This document shows positions 30,298-40,690 of a stretch of DNA of 64,000 nucleotides, piece after piece. Below the pieces are notes generated by a model. The model worked only from the letters and a program-made list of their open reading frames with translations. It was not told where the DNA came from and made no database searches. This DNA comes from Takakia lepidozioides. Lineage: Eukaryota; Streptophyta; Takakiopsida; Takakiales; Takakiaceae. A program made the translations under genes and the position numbers. The stretch lies in NCBI GenBank assembly GCA_030704615.1, contig CM060731.1, positions 84,238,756-84,302,755 of the forward strand, in the 5' to 3' direction. Every line of letters starts with the position of its first letter. The stretch's first letter is position 1.

Positions 30298-31090
30298 TGT
30301 GATGGACTAGTGACTGCCATAGTGGGCAGCATAGTGACTGACTAGTGGCAGCCTAGTGGTTGGACTAGCGGTGGACTAGTGGTATACTATATGTAGGCAC
30401 ACAACATAGGCTTTACTAGTCCAAGTAGTGAGTGGCCGTGAACCGTGTGCCACTATTACACACGACTACGAGCCACTACCACAGGCCACTTTTTTGGCAA
30501 ACCTTTTAGGTTGCGTAGGCAGTTAGGCAACGGTCATTAACGACCGCAGGCTGTAAATGGCTATTTCGAGCATAGTATATAAGGTCTGCACACAACTTAG
30601 GAGACATCAGTGTGTGATCAGAGCAATCCAATGTGTACTTGTGCTATGACGTGACGACTCTGAAGTAAAGCAATGCTTTTCCAAGTACTTATGTGTAGAG
30701 AGAACGTGAGATAGAGAGAATGTGCATGATGAGAGAACGTGAAATAAAGAGAATGTGCATCATCTCTGAATAGATCTTGGTTGCAGTAGCACATAGTGTA
30801 CTGCCTTGCTTTATGCTTAGATAGGACTTAGTCGCAGCTATAGTAATATAGCTTCGCCTAAGTTCCTAGCACTACTGATTAGTGGGATGCAGGCTATGAT
30901 CAGTCCAAGGACTTAAGCAGCAGGAGGGATGTTGATTCACGGAGCAGTAGTGTTCCCATGGCCATTAACAATTACTATGTAATCGTTCTATAGACATACT
31001 GTCGGACAACCTCTGTCAAACTTGCCTTGGGGGAAATGGACTGCACTGTTGAAAGTCCATTTCGCTTAAGTCACGAACCAGCGGTTAACA
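30298..31090 (+). mobile_element. Composite LTR, family B type
   Basis: The first 100 bases (30298-30396) match the start of the preceding LTR. The part from about 30480 to the GCGGTTAACA end matches the family B LTR at 18677-19288. A shortened PBS-like word (TATTCTGGGGA) follows. The element body that should follow on the plus strand is absent. Confidence 0.7.
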
Positions 31091-31243
31091 AGTATTCTGG
31101 GGAACAACAATGGGAACTCTTGATCTCTGATCTGAGCTAGGAACATGCCATTGATAAAGGAATTGCAGGTCAGGCTTGAACTTGTAGAAATCTCCCCAAT
31201 TGAGAGTAGAGTGAGAATGTTGTTTTACCTCGCCCACCAAGGC

Positions 31244-31618
31244 CTACACTCTTGAGAGGTTGGCTGTAGCACAGCCAGCTTGTATTTTAACAGCCTTCAA
31301 AGGTACTACTACTTCATGGCCTTTGCCATTGGCAAATCGCAAGGAATAGTCAGCCAAGCTGATGGTTGCACCAGCCCCTGCCATCCAATCTAAGCCTAGC
31401 AGAAATTGATCACCTATGGTGACAATGTAAGTGATCAGTACTTCCTTACAAATTGGAACAGTAACCAAACCAAGAGGCTCATCCCTTGATCCAACGGCAA
31501 TTAGGACTTCCAAGCCACTAGCAGGACACAATTTGGGTCCTAGTATCCTCACAACATGCAAAGGAATAACGGACATGGTACAACCTACACAAGGAAAGTT
31601 GTATAAGCTCATGCACAT
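31244..31618 (-). pseudogene. Retropepsin-like protease fragment
   Basis: A 124-residue minus-strand frame contains the C-terminal part of a retroviral-type aspartic protease (FLLGLDWMAGAGATI, followed by ADYSLRF). The active-site DTG/DSG segment is not visible. It lies downstream of the zinc-knuckle frame on the same strand, in the normal gag-to-protease order. Confidence 0.6.
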
Positions 31619-31775
31619 GGCATTGGGTTATAAGAGGACTTACACTCTAAACTGCACACTTTCAGTTTCAAGACAATGTAAGGCTTTGAAGCTGGTGGAC
31701 AAAATAACATGCAACGTAACCGGAATGGTAGGGTGTGTAGATGGTGGACCTCTTGGCCCCTCCCAAGAGGTCGTG

Positions 31776-31964
31776 TCAGTTTAAAGAGCTAGAAGAGGGT
31801 CTGACAGCCTTCTTGGTCTTGATCACATCTGCTAGCCCTTCCTTCTCAGGGCAAAATTTAGTATAATGCTCTTGGGATCCACAAATATAACATGTTCCCA
31901 CTACTCTGACCTTGTGTTGGGTTTTTGATTGGGGGTTTCTGCCCCGTATTGAATTTTTTTTCAA
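31776..31964 (-). pseudogene. Gag zinc-knuckle fragment
   Basis: A 62-residue frame has one CCHC knuckle (CYICGSQEHYTKFC) after a basic stretch. It is a remnant of the nucleocapsid part of a minus-strand LTR element, with the protease remnant at 31244-31618. Confidence 0.65.
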
Positions 31965-31969
31965 TGGCT

Positions 31970-33337
31970 CAATTTTGTTCTGCGGCTACAAGCCTCCCAC
32001 CGCTACATCCCTGCCACAATTTGGACCAAACAAAAATGATTAAAAAAAAAATATTCTCTTTGTTCACTATTGCAGAACTCTCTATGAAGAGTGCATAAAG
32101 TAGAACACAAATCAAGTTTGGAGTGCAAAACAGGGAAGAAACTGTGGTTTTGCGTCCAAATGAATTTTGTTCGCCCCCAAATTTGGCACGCACGTTGCAT
32201 ATGGAGTCATTACACATACAGTTCAAAAACTGAAAGAAAAAAAAATCATGAGCATGCAAAACGCAGTCCAACAGGTCGCAGAGTAATAACAGATCCAACG
32301 GAATTCATTCATCGGGTGAACGGATGGTTGCCTATCCAAATCATTTTTGTTTCCTTTCAAACTTTGCCAGTACGTTTGGGACACCCTCTCACAAGTCCCG
32401 GACTAATATGAGATCAATCGAAATTCATTCGATGGCTCAACGGATGGTTGCCCATCGAAATGATTTTGGTTCACTTTCAGACTTGGCCAGTATGTTCAAT
32501 GTACCATCTAAGAGGTCCCTGAGTAATATGAGATGAAACGAAATTCGTTCAATGGGCCAACGGATGGTTGCCTATCCAAATGATTTTCGTTCGCTTCGAG
32601 ACTTGGCCAGCATGTTCAACATACCATCTAACAGGTCCTAGAGTAATATTTAGATCAATCGAATTCGTTCAATGGGCCAATGAGGCGTTCACCTGTGAGG
32701 AAAATTCTGTTCATTGCAAAAAAAAAAAATCCTGCAATGCGTGCACGGCTATTGTACCTATTGAACGGATGTGGTTGAAGTCCATCTTTTGCCAGCATGT
32801 GGTAGAACACAAATCAAGTTTGGAGTGCAAGACAGGGGAGAAACTGTGGTTCTGCGTCCAAATGAATTTTGTTCACTCCCAAATTTGGCACACACGTTGC
32901 ATATAGAGTCAATACACATACGGCCCAAAAATTGAAAAAATTAAAAAATAAAAAATCACGAGCACGTGAAACACAGTCCAACAGGTCCCAGAGTAATAGC
33001 AGATCTAACGGAATTCATTCATCGGGTGAACGAATGGTTGCCCATCCAAATCATTTTTGTTTCATTTCAAACTTTGTCAGTACGTTTGGGACTCCCTTTC
33101 ACAGGTCCCGGACTAATATGAGATCAATCAAAATTCATTCGATGGCTCAACGGATGGTTACCCATCGAAATGATTTTGGTTCGCTTTGAGATTTGGCCAG
33201 TATGTTCAATGTACCATCTAAGAGGTCCCAAAGTAATATGAGATCAATCGAAATTCGTACAAAGGGGCAATAGATGGTTGCCCATCCAAATCATTTTCGT
33301 TCGCTTCGAGACTTGGCCAGTATATTCAACGTACCAA
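31970..33337. repeat. Tandem repeat D: about 700-bp unit with about 120-bp subunits, cut by gap
   Basis: A block starting with GAACACAAATCAAGTTTGGAG occurs at about 32102 and again at about 32804, a period of about 700 bp. Within it, subunits beginning GGATGGTTGCC-ATC recur about every 120 bp (32322, 32440, 32562; then 33033, 33152, 33273), each with a -TTTGGCCAGTA/TACTTGGCCAG- word and GAGATCAATCGAAATTC. The array runs into the N gap, so its true size is unknown. Open frames here are repeat artefacts. Confidence 0.85.
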
Positions 33338-33837
33338 NNNNNNNNNNNNNNNNNNNNNNNNNNNNNNNNNNNNNNNNNNNNNNNNNNNNNNNNNNNNNNN
33401 NNNNNNNNNNNNNNNNNNNNNNNNNNNNNNNNNNNNNNNNNNNNNNNNNNNNNNNNNNNNNNNNNNNNNNNNNNNNNNNNNNNNNNNNNNNNNNNNNNNN
33501 NNNNNNNNNNNNNNNNNNNNNNNNNNNNNNNNNNNNNNNNNNNNNNNNNNNNNNNNNNNNNNNNNNNNNNNNNNNNNNNNNNNNNNNNNNNNNNNNNNNN
33601 NNNNNNNNNNNNNNNNNNNNNNNNNNNNNNNNNNNNNNNNNNNNNNNNNNNNNNNNNNNNNNNNNNNNNNNNNNNNNNNNNNNNNNNNNNNNNNNNNNNN
33701 NNNNNNNNNNNNNNNNNNNNNNNNNNNNNNNNNNNNNNNNNNNNNNNNNNNNNNNNNNNNNNNNNNNNNNNNNNNNNNNNNNNNNNNNNNNNNNNNNNNN
33801 NNNNNNNNNNNNNNNNNNNNNNNNNNNNNNNNNNNNN
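33338..33837. other. Assembly gap of 500 N
   Basis: Exactly 500 undetermined bases. The round number suggests a placeholder of unknown true length. The tandem repeat D lies on its left and the end of an LTR on its right. Confidence 0.99.
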
Positions 33838-34775
33838 GTCGCGCGGCTTTTACTCACCCATCCCTTCGCTATCCGAGGCGGAAACTCCAAGATAGAAGAG
33901 TTGGAAATCTCTAAGTACTCAGCCCGCGCAGAACAATCAGTCATGACCTACAGCTAGTGTATCATGGGGTGTTCCTATTTGTTTCCTTTTCCGCATTCAT
34001 CTTAGCTACCTTACCATTGATAATTAAGTATCAGTTTGCTTCATCAATTATCGGTTCCTTCACTCCTCCATTCAATCCACAGCTTCACTCAGATCTCTCT
34101 ACACAGTGTGATTGTATCGTATAAGTATCAGATTATGATTTATCAGGTATCAGGCCGAAGCCATTATGTCTCTAATCTGCTCTACAATATCACTACTAGC
34201 TTTGCATATAACAAGCATCTACTAATCCTCTTTTCTCCTTCATCGTGCTTCCGATCTCCGCTCCCGCCTGTCTCCGAAGTCCTCCCCGAATATGATTCCC
34301 CTTCTATTCCCCGTTCTTCCCTTTATCCTCCTATCCGCGGTTCTAACCGTTTCCCTCTCTAACCGTCGTATGTGAACTAACATGTTCCTTCACTGGTGTT
34401 GTTCCCCACAGTCGTTCCCTGTCCTACTCTTCGTTCCCTATTATCGTGACAGCTGTGTCAAGCGGTGACTGGCTGTGTTTGGCTGTGTCGGGCTGTGACT
34501 GGCTGTGTGGGCTGTGGGTCTGCTGTGACGACTGTGACGGGCTGTGTGGCTGTGTGGGCTGTGACGACTGTGACGGCTGTGTGGGCTGTGACGACTGTGA
34601 CGGGCTGTGTTTGGCTGTGTGGGCTGTGACTGCTGTGTCGGCTGTGTGGGCTATGTAACCCCCTCTACAGTGCGCTGCTGTCACCCCTAAGGCCTGTTTG
34701 TCTCAGTCTGTGCAAAAATTAAGGGTACCCTACAGATCCCGTATAAGTGTCTAAGTCCCCTACAGTCCTCTAACA
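33838..34775 (-). mobile_element. 3' LTR of full gypsy family A element
   Basis: On the minus strand this begins TGTTAGAGGAC at 34775 and ends GCGCGAC at the gap; the last two bases are in the Ns. It matches the 46113-47065 LTR closely, with small indels (for example an extra ACCCATCCCTTC near 33855), showing some age. A CACAGCC-type tandem tract lies at 34450-34665. Confidence 0.93.
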
Positions 34776-34793
34776 TTACCCCTTCCCCCTCAA
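34776..34793 (-). other. Polypurine tract of family A element
   Basis: On the minus strand GAGGGGGAAGGGGTAA directly precedes the 3' LTR, as expected for plus-strand DNA priming. Confidence 0.8.
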
Positions 34794-34799
34794 AAAGCC

Positions 34800-35776
34800 G
34801 TGTCCTCACGGTTTACTGTTTCGAGTAGCAACCCTTTGTGAGTGAGCACCTTGTTGACGTTGAGAGTTTCGTGGTGGCTGTGTGTACGAGCCCGAGGTCT
34901 GTCTCTGGTTGATGGAGATGGTTGATCACTACCTGGATAAGTGAGGCCTTCTGGAGGTTGATATCGAGGTAATCTTTCCGGCATAGGAGATCCCTTTGTT
35001 TCTTCTCTTCCATCTGAATTGCATAGTCTTCTCCCATGTCAAAAGAATTTGTGAAGAACAGTTTGTATCAGAATCCTCATCGCCTCTCAGGTGTTTTAAT
35101 TTCGAACTTTTTGTGGAATCATCTGGGGCATACAATGCTGTCCTACCATGTCTGGAAGTTTGCATTTTACAACCTGGTGTAACCGTTGAACAGCAAAATT
35201 GGTGTAGACACTGAGCTCCTTGTCTGTCCAGATGAGTGGGGTACCAATTACTGGTGCCGCGTGCAAGTATTTCCATGCGATATGTCCCTTATAGAAAATG
35301 TCATCAAGTCCGAATTTCTGTGTGACAAATTGTTGCAGGCTGCTTGAAACCATGAACGAATTTGAGAATCCTTTTGTATCATAACTTTTGGGTCATATAG
35401 GTACATATGAGGTGGCACGAAGGTAATACCCAATGATCTCCACTGGAGTAACTTTGAAAGCGTGCTTGCATCTTTTGTTGCTCTATGTGGTAACGTATCA
35501 GAAACAAGCAGCGTAGTATAGCCCGCACCCCATGACAATACTTGCTATCTCCTTGGTCTTGGTATAAATGAGTCCATGTACAACCTGGAAAGCAACCAAT
35601 TCCCTCAACATGGTACCTGCCTCGTGCCAGTATTGTGCAAAGTGATGATCTTCAATATGTCGATTGTTTGGAAGAACTTTAGTCCTGGTTGCCACTGGCA
35701 GCCAAATACGCATGATTTGGTAGTAATGTGCGAATGACTGCGGAGGACTAAATTCTTTCCAAGCCAAATCCAACAT
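34800..35776 (-). pseudogene. Third post-integrase ORF of the gypsy element, frameshifted
   Basis: It starts with an ATG at 35776, only 7 bases after the stop codon of the coiled-coil ORF, and runs through at least three frames. Segments are LDLAWKEFSPPQSF to YYAACF (35776-35498), LPHRATKDASTL to KDSQIRSW (to about 35350), SLQQFVTQKFGLDD to CKLPDM (to 35096), and RLPRYQPPEGL to a stop near 34790. I recognise no family. Placement between integrase and 3' LTR is where env-like or extra ORFs of some plant gypsy lineages sit, but there is no signal peptide or membrane segment. Confidence 0.6.
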
Positions 35777-35785
35777 GATGGGAAT

Positions 35786-37711
35786 TTAGTTGAAGGGCAT
35801 AATCATAGCCCTACTGTACTCCCTGGCAGCTGGAGTTTTAGGTGGGTTAAAAGCTGCATTGCCCCATACCTCCGGCTGTGGTGGCTGTGGTGTGGTTGTA
35901 GTAACCACAGGTTCAGCTACTGGTACACTGACCTGTTGTGGTGGTGGTGGTACTGGTTCCTGTACCATTGGCATCTCCTGCACCTCCTGTGAAGACTGAA
36001 AAGCCAGAGTTCTGGCTTGCAAATAAGAAGCCATTAGCTGTTCCTGAGGGATATAGACTCTTTGGTCGATGTTTGAAGTGAGGTCTTCCACTTGAGTCTG
36101 GAGTCCGTCTACATCCTCTTGTAACTCTGCTATCCTACTATAGACATTGTCTATAGTAGTTGTGGCAATGTTCTGCACCTGCAGTCTGAGCTCATTCATC
36201 TCGCTTTGGGTGAGCTTCCGTGGGCTTTTGCCCTCTACTGGCCCTTGTGCTAACCAGACCTGCATAAGGCTGTTATCCACCAAGCTGCTTGTGGTTCCCC
36301 TGAGAGTTTGCTCCTCTCTTAGCTTATACAATTCCAACTGCTGTTGTAAAGCCTTCATGCGCTTCGCCTGTGGCTCAACCAATTGCGCATAGGCAGCAAG
36401 TAGATTATTGGCTTCTTTCGAAGCCTTGTTACTGACCGCGATTTCATTTCTATTGGCCACGATGGTTTGTTGCAACTCCACGATGTATTTCTCATTCTCA
36501 GCTTCCATCTGCCTGTATTGCTTGAAAGTATCTTCATTGCGACAGATTGTATTCTTCATATCGACAATGAGCTTCATGTGTTCCACATTCTCTTCTTCTG
36601 CCTTCGTACATTTTTCCGCTTGACTGTTTATTTCTTTTGTTGATTGGTCAAGCATAGTTGTAAATGTAGCGCATTGTATCGCCATCCTGTTATGCACTGT
36701 CTGCAACTCCGTATGTAGTGCATTCAGTTCTTGCAACTTGCTTTCATGCTGCACCTGCATTTGGTATAGCTGTTGCTTATGTGCTTCGTGCAACTGGTCT
36801 TGCGCGAGGCCTGCCTCAATCAATTGTTGCTTGGCCAATTGCAAAGCCATTTCTGTATTGGCCAAGTCCTGCTTCATCTTGAGAGTGACCTCTTCATCGA
36901 CCTTGTTTGAACACTCAGTGGCAAGTCGAGCCTCAAACTCCTTCCTGAGTTCTTCTTTCAAGGCTGTCAATTGGGTAATTGGAACATGGGTTTTGACATA
37001 AGTCCCCAACAAATTAAGTGTCCTGCCTATGGAATTCATCAGCATTGCCTGTTGAGGGTCATCATGGTGAGGTTGCTGCTGTTCCTCCCGATCTTCAACA
37101 GTATGATGTCTCACTAACCATTCAGACCATTGTCCCACCGGATTTTCTTCCTGAACTACTTCATTTATGACCGGTGCTACAGTGTCATGGCCTTCCGCCT
37201 GTGGTACCTCCGACACAGGTGTGTGCATTATATGTACCTCAGGATTTCTCTTGGGCAACTGTTGCACCTCTGGGATTTCTGTCTGCTTGACCAGACCAGA
37301 ATATTCATAGAGAAGGTCCCCTTTCTCTATTTCCGCCACTATCTGTTCTGTAGTTGGAATATCTATCCCTTCACTTTCCAAATCTATTATTTCGGGTTGA
37401 GCTGCATGGATAACTTGTGACCTTGTGACAAGTCGTTCAAGTGGCTGTGTTGGTTGTGATGCAGAAGTAACTTCTTCCTCCCTCTCTGAAGGTCCTGCTT
37501 CCAGTAATAACATTCTTTTGTGCTGCTGTGCCCCTCCCTGGTCATGAGCTTGGGAAACATTATCATGCGGAATCCGTGAAGCCAGTGGATCCGCCACTAC
37601 AGTCTTTCCCCTTCTCTGCCTCTTAGTCTCGGGTTGTGCTGCTAGTCCACCCTCACTGTGTGAAGAGCCTTGCTCTTCCATTGCAGTTGTTTCTGGCTCA
37701 AACACTCCCAT
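35786..37711 (-). CDS. Intact 641-aa coiled-coil ORF of the gypsy element
   Basis: This ORF starts with ATG at 37711 and is open to the TAA at 35786. The first 200 residues are acidic and low in structure, with a basic KRQRRGK patch near residue 32 that could act as a nuclear localisation signal. Residues about 220-560 are Gln/Glu/Lys/Leu-rich with long helical stretches that look like coiled coils (for example LNALHTELQTVHNRM and AELQEDVDGLQTQVEDL). The last 70 residues are Pro/Gln-rich. No enzymatic motif is visible. It could be a structural or targeting protein of the element. It is intact although the pol ORF is frameshifted. Confidence 0.75.
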   Translation of the reverse strand: MGVFEPETTAMEEQGSSHSEGGLAAQPETKRQRRGKTVVADPLASRIPHDNVSQAHDQGGAQQHKRMLLLEAGPSEREEEVTSASQPTQPLERLVTRSQVIHAAQPEIIDLESEGIDIPTTEQIVAEIEKGDLLYEYSGLVKQTEIPEVQQLPKRNPEVHIMHTPVSEVPQAEGHDTVAPVINEVVQEENPVGQWSEWLVRHHTVEDREEQQQPHHDDPQQAMLMNSIGRTLNLLGTYVKTHVPITQLTALKEELRKEFEARLATECSNKVDEEVTLKMKQDLANTEMALQLAKQQLIEAGLAQDQLHEAHKQQLYQMQVQHESKLQELNALHTELQTVHNRMAIQCATFTTMLDQSTKEINSQAEKCTKAEEENVEHMKLIVDMKNTICRNEDTFKQYRQMEAENEKYIVELQQTIVANRNEIAVSNKASKEANNLLAAYAQLVEPQAKRMKALQQQLELYKLREEQTLRGTTSSLVDNSLMQVWLAQGPVEGKSPRKLTQSEMNELRLQVQNIATTTIDNVYSRIAELQEDVDGLQTQVEDLTSNIDQRVYIPQEQLMASYLQARTLAFQSSQEVQEMPMVQEPVPPPPQQVSVPVAEPVVTTTTPQPPQPEVWGNAAFNPPKTPAAREYSRAMIMPFN

Positions 37712-37744
37712 TTCCTTCCTTTCTTGTGCATTAAGCCAGAAGGA

Positions 37745-40690
37745 TTATTTGAGCAATGATTGGGCCAGACTAGGAGATTTTGCGGTAGTACCTTGTAATC
37801 TTTTCATCTCCTCTACCAGTGCGTTGTACATTATGTCCGCCCATGGTACCTCTTGTCCCTTCAAGCCTTTGAGGATTTCCTCTGTGAAGGATCTGCTCAA
37901 ATATTGTTGGTTCTGTTTCAGGGCAATCAGAACGTTCAATACTTGGCCTATGTCTTTTAACCCTGGGTACACAGCTTTGGTACAAGCATAACCCTGAGTT
38001 TTAAAGAAACTCCCTTCTTGGAATAAATCCCCTATTTGCAGTCTTTCTCTGTGTTCCTCCACATACACATGACCTTCTGGCAATCGAAACAATTGCTGGA
38101 GGTATAGGGGAGTAATCATTAATTCAACTCCCTTCACCGTTGTTGTTCCTGTCTTTGGCTCAAAGTTCTGCAAAAATTGTAACATGTACTGTCTATGGTG
38201 TAGTGTCCAATCCATGCTTTGCAATCCTTCCAATCTCAGCTCCTTCAGTATCTTTATCGCCTGTGGGGTAGCCATCGTTTGTTTCTGCAGAATTGTGGTG
38301 CTCTTCACCCTGATTTCCTCCATTCCTCTCACTCTCTTCATCTTAGACTCACAGAACTGCTTTGGCTGTAACAACTGCAGGAATGCCTGTAGTGCACAAA
38401 GCAGAAACGTATGGTTGCCGCAGAAAGCTATGGGTAATCTCTTGTAAGCCTGCGGGGCTTGCAAGCATTGTTCAAGAGAAAAGCTCTGCTCTTTCGTTTC
38501 GTGTCTCTGCCATTGCGTAAATAATATTGCGAGCGTATAGTCTGTTAGTTCCTCCATAGTTTCCAAGTTATAGCATTTATGGCCTGTCCTGTCGAGACGC
38601 CCGTTACTCAGAACGACGCCGCCTCTTGCGCTTAATTTCCCTCCATTTTCTTGATCATTTCTCTGGTTTTCTATTGGCTGTATCCGCTGTGACTGGATTT
38701 TAACTTTTATCTTCTTTAGTGGACTTTCCCTGTTGGATAGTCCACTAGGATCACACATGCGACATGAATTCAGTTTTTCTGTACTTGCCGTTCGTTCTGT
38801 TTCCCTTTTTCCGTATTCATTAATGGGCCCGCCTTTCATCCCTTTTGACGGCCGTTCTTGTCCTCTTTCTTTTTGACACCTGTCCTTGCACTTCATTCTC
38901 TGCTGTGTGTCGCACCCTGACCTCCACGTGTCTATTTTTAAATTAATTTCCGTTTCTTCTTCCTTCAGCCATTTTCCTGAAGTTTTTATGTGTCCACTTG
39001 TCACTGATTCTATGGATCGTGTAACTTTAGTAGGCTGTGTTGAGCTGTGACAGGCTGTGTCATACTGTATTACGCTGTGATAGGCTGTGTTGCCCTGTGG
39101 TAAGCTGTGATAGGCTGTGACACGCTGCGGTAGGTTGTGATAGGCTGTGTCACGTCGTGACGGGCTGTGATAGGCTGTGTCACGCCGTGATGGGCTGTGA
39201 TAGGCTGTATGACGCCGTGATGGGCTGTGATAGGCTGTGTTGCGCCTTGCTGGGCTGTGATAGGCTGTGTCACGCCGTGTTGGGCTGTGATAGGCTGTGT
39301 CACGCCGTGATGGGCTGTGATAGGCTGTATCACGCCGTGATGGGCTGTGATAGGCTGTGTCACGTTTGTTTTGCCCACCCCGGTCATATATACTGGGCCT
39401 AGCGACAAGTGTTCCATACTCTGTTCGTAACACTGGTGCAGCCCGTGACTGTTCTTGCGGTTCAACATGCAAATCATGCTGCAGGGGTTTGTCATGGATA
39501 CCACTGTACCCCTTCAACTTATTTGCATTGACTCTTCCCAGCATTTCTTTGTTAATGGTTTGTAACATGGCTGTGTTGTTATCATACATCTTTTGTATGA
39601 CATAAGGTCCTTTCCATGGTGATTTAAGCTTAGAAGCTTGAATCTTTCCTTTCTTCTGCAACCATAGAACCAAATCCCCCGTCTTAAAAGTCTTTAATTT
39701 GCCTTCATCAAACTGTTCCTTTCGCTTCATCTGAATTCTGGTCATATTATCCGCTGCATCAGCACGTACTTCTTCCACATGGTATAATTCATGTTTCCTG
39801 ACCTTGATGGAGTCTTGCAATTCCATTCTTTTTCCCCACTCCGTTCTCATGGTAGGTAACAGGAATTCCACTGGAAGTAAGGCTTCCATACCATAAACTA
39901 ATTGGAATGGTGTATACTTTGTGGTGACTTTATACGAAGTCCTGTATGACCATAAAGCTGTCAGCAGCTTTGTATCCCAATCCGTTCTGTTTGCATTGAC
40001 TATCTTAGCCAAGATAGTACATAGTATTTTGTTGGTAGCCTCTGCCTGTCCATTACCCTGTGGGTAATATGTTGTACTCTTTCTATGCACAATCATAAAC
40101 TCTTTAGTCAATAACTCAATGGTCTCATTCATGAAGTGACTTCCTTGATCACTGATAAATTCTAAGGGACATCCAAATCGTGTAAGTATGTTCTCGTACA
40201 GGAACCTTGCTGTGGACTTGGCTGTGTTGTCCCTCAAAGCTTTAGCTTCCACCCACTTTGTAGTATAATCAGTGGCTGTAATTATGTACCTGTTTTGTGT
40301 ATTCTTGGATGGTGGATTAATTGGTCCAACAAAGTCTAGTCCCCATTTCTGAAATGGTTCCGTAGGCATTGTAGGATGCAAGGCCATTCTTCCAGATCTC
40401 TGCAAAGGTCCTAGCCTCTGACATTCATCACACTTCTGACAATACTCATGTACATCTTTGAACAAAGTAGGCCACCAGTATCCTGCGAGTAGTATCTTTC
40501 TACTGGTAGTCTCTTCTCCAAAATGACCTCCAGCCACTCCTTTATGAACTTCCTCCAAGACTTTATTTACTTCATGGTGGTACAAGCATCGTTTTAGTAC
40601 TCCATCAGGTCCTAACTTATACATTCTGCTTCCTACCATAGTATAAGGTAAAGCTCTGATAGCAATTCTTTCCTCTGCTCCTTACCATAA
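37745..40690 (-). pseudogene. Gypsy integrase plus long C-terminal extension
   Basis: The open frame from 40639 encodes the zinc-binding HHCC region (VHKGVAGGHF, then CQKCDEC at residues 67-73) and the DD35E catalytic core (Asp102, Asp164 in SDQGS, Glu200 in GQAEATN). These insert the DNA copy into the host genome. A post-integrase basic domain follows, then a repeat tract of about ten RRDTAYHSPS-like decapeptides (39030-39370), then about 330 residues. Their end (SMDWTLHHRQYMLQF to LFRLPEGHVY) resembles the putative plant transposon protein domain found in other plant gypsy elements. Its frame is offset from the RT frame by a shift near 40680. Confidence 0.85.
39030..39375 (-). repeat. 30-bp minisatellite inside the pol reading frame
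   Basis: Units read on the minus strand as CGTGACACAGCC-TATCACAGCCCATCA with variants, about ten copies, keeping the frame and encoding RRDTAYHSPS-like repeats. The CACAGCC core is also the core word of the tandem tract in the LTRs of the same element. Confidence 0.9.

Noticed and set aside
33274-33957. ORFs running through the N gap
   Set aside because: They consist of undetermined bases and carry no information.
34800-37711. Envelope gene of a retrovirus-like element
   Set aside because: The post-integrase ORFs have no signal peptide, membrane helix or cleavage site; coiled coil alone is not enough.
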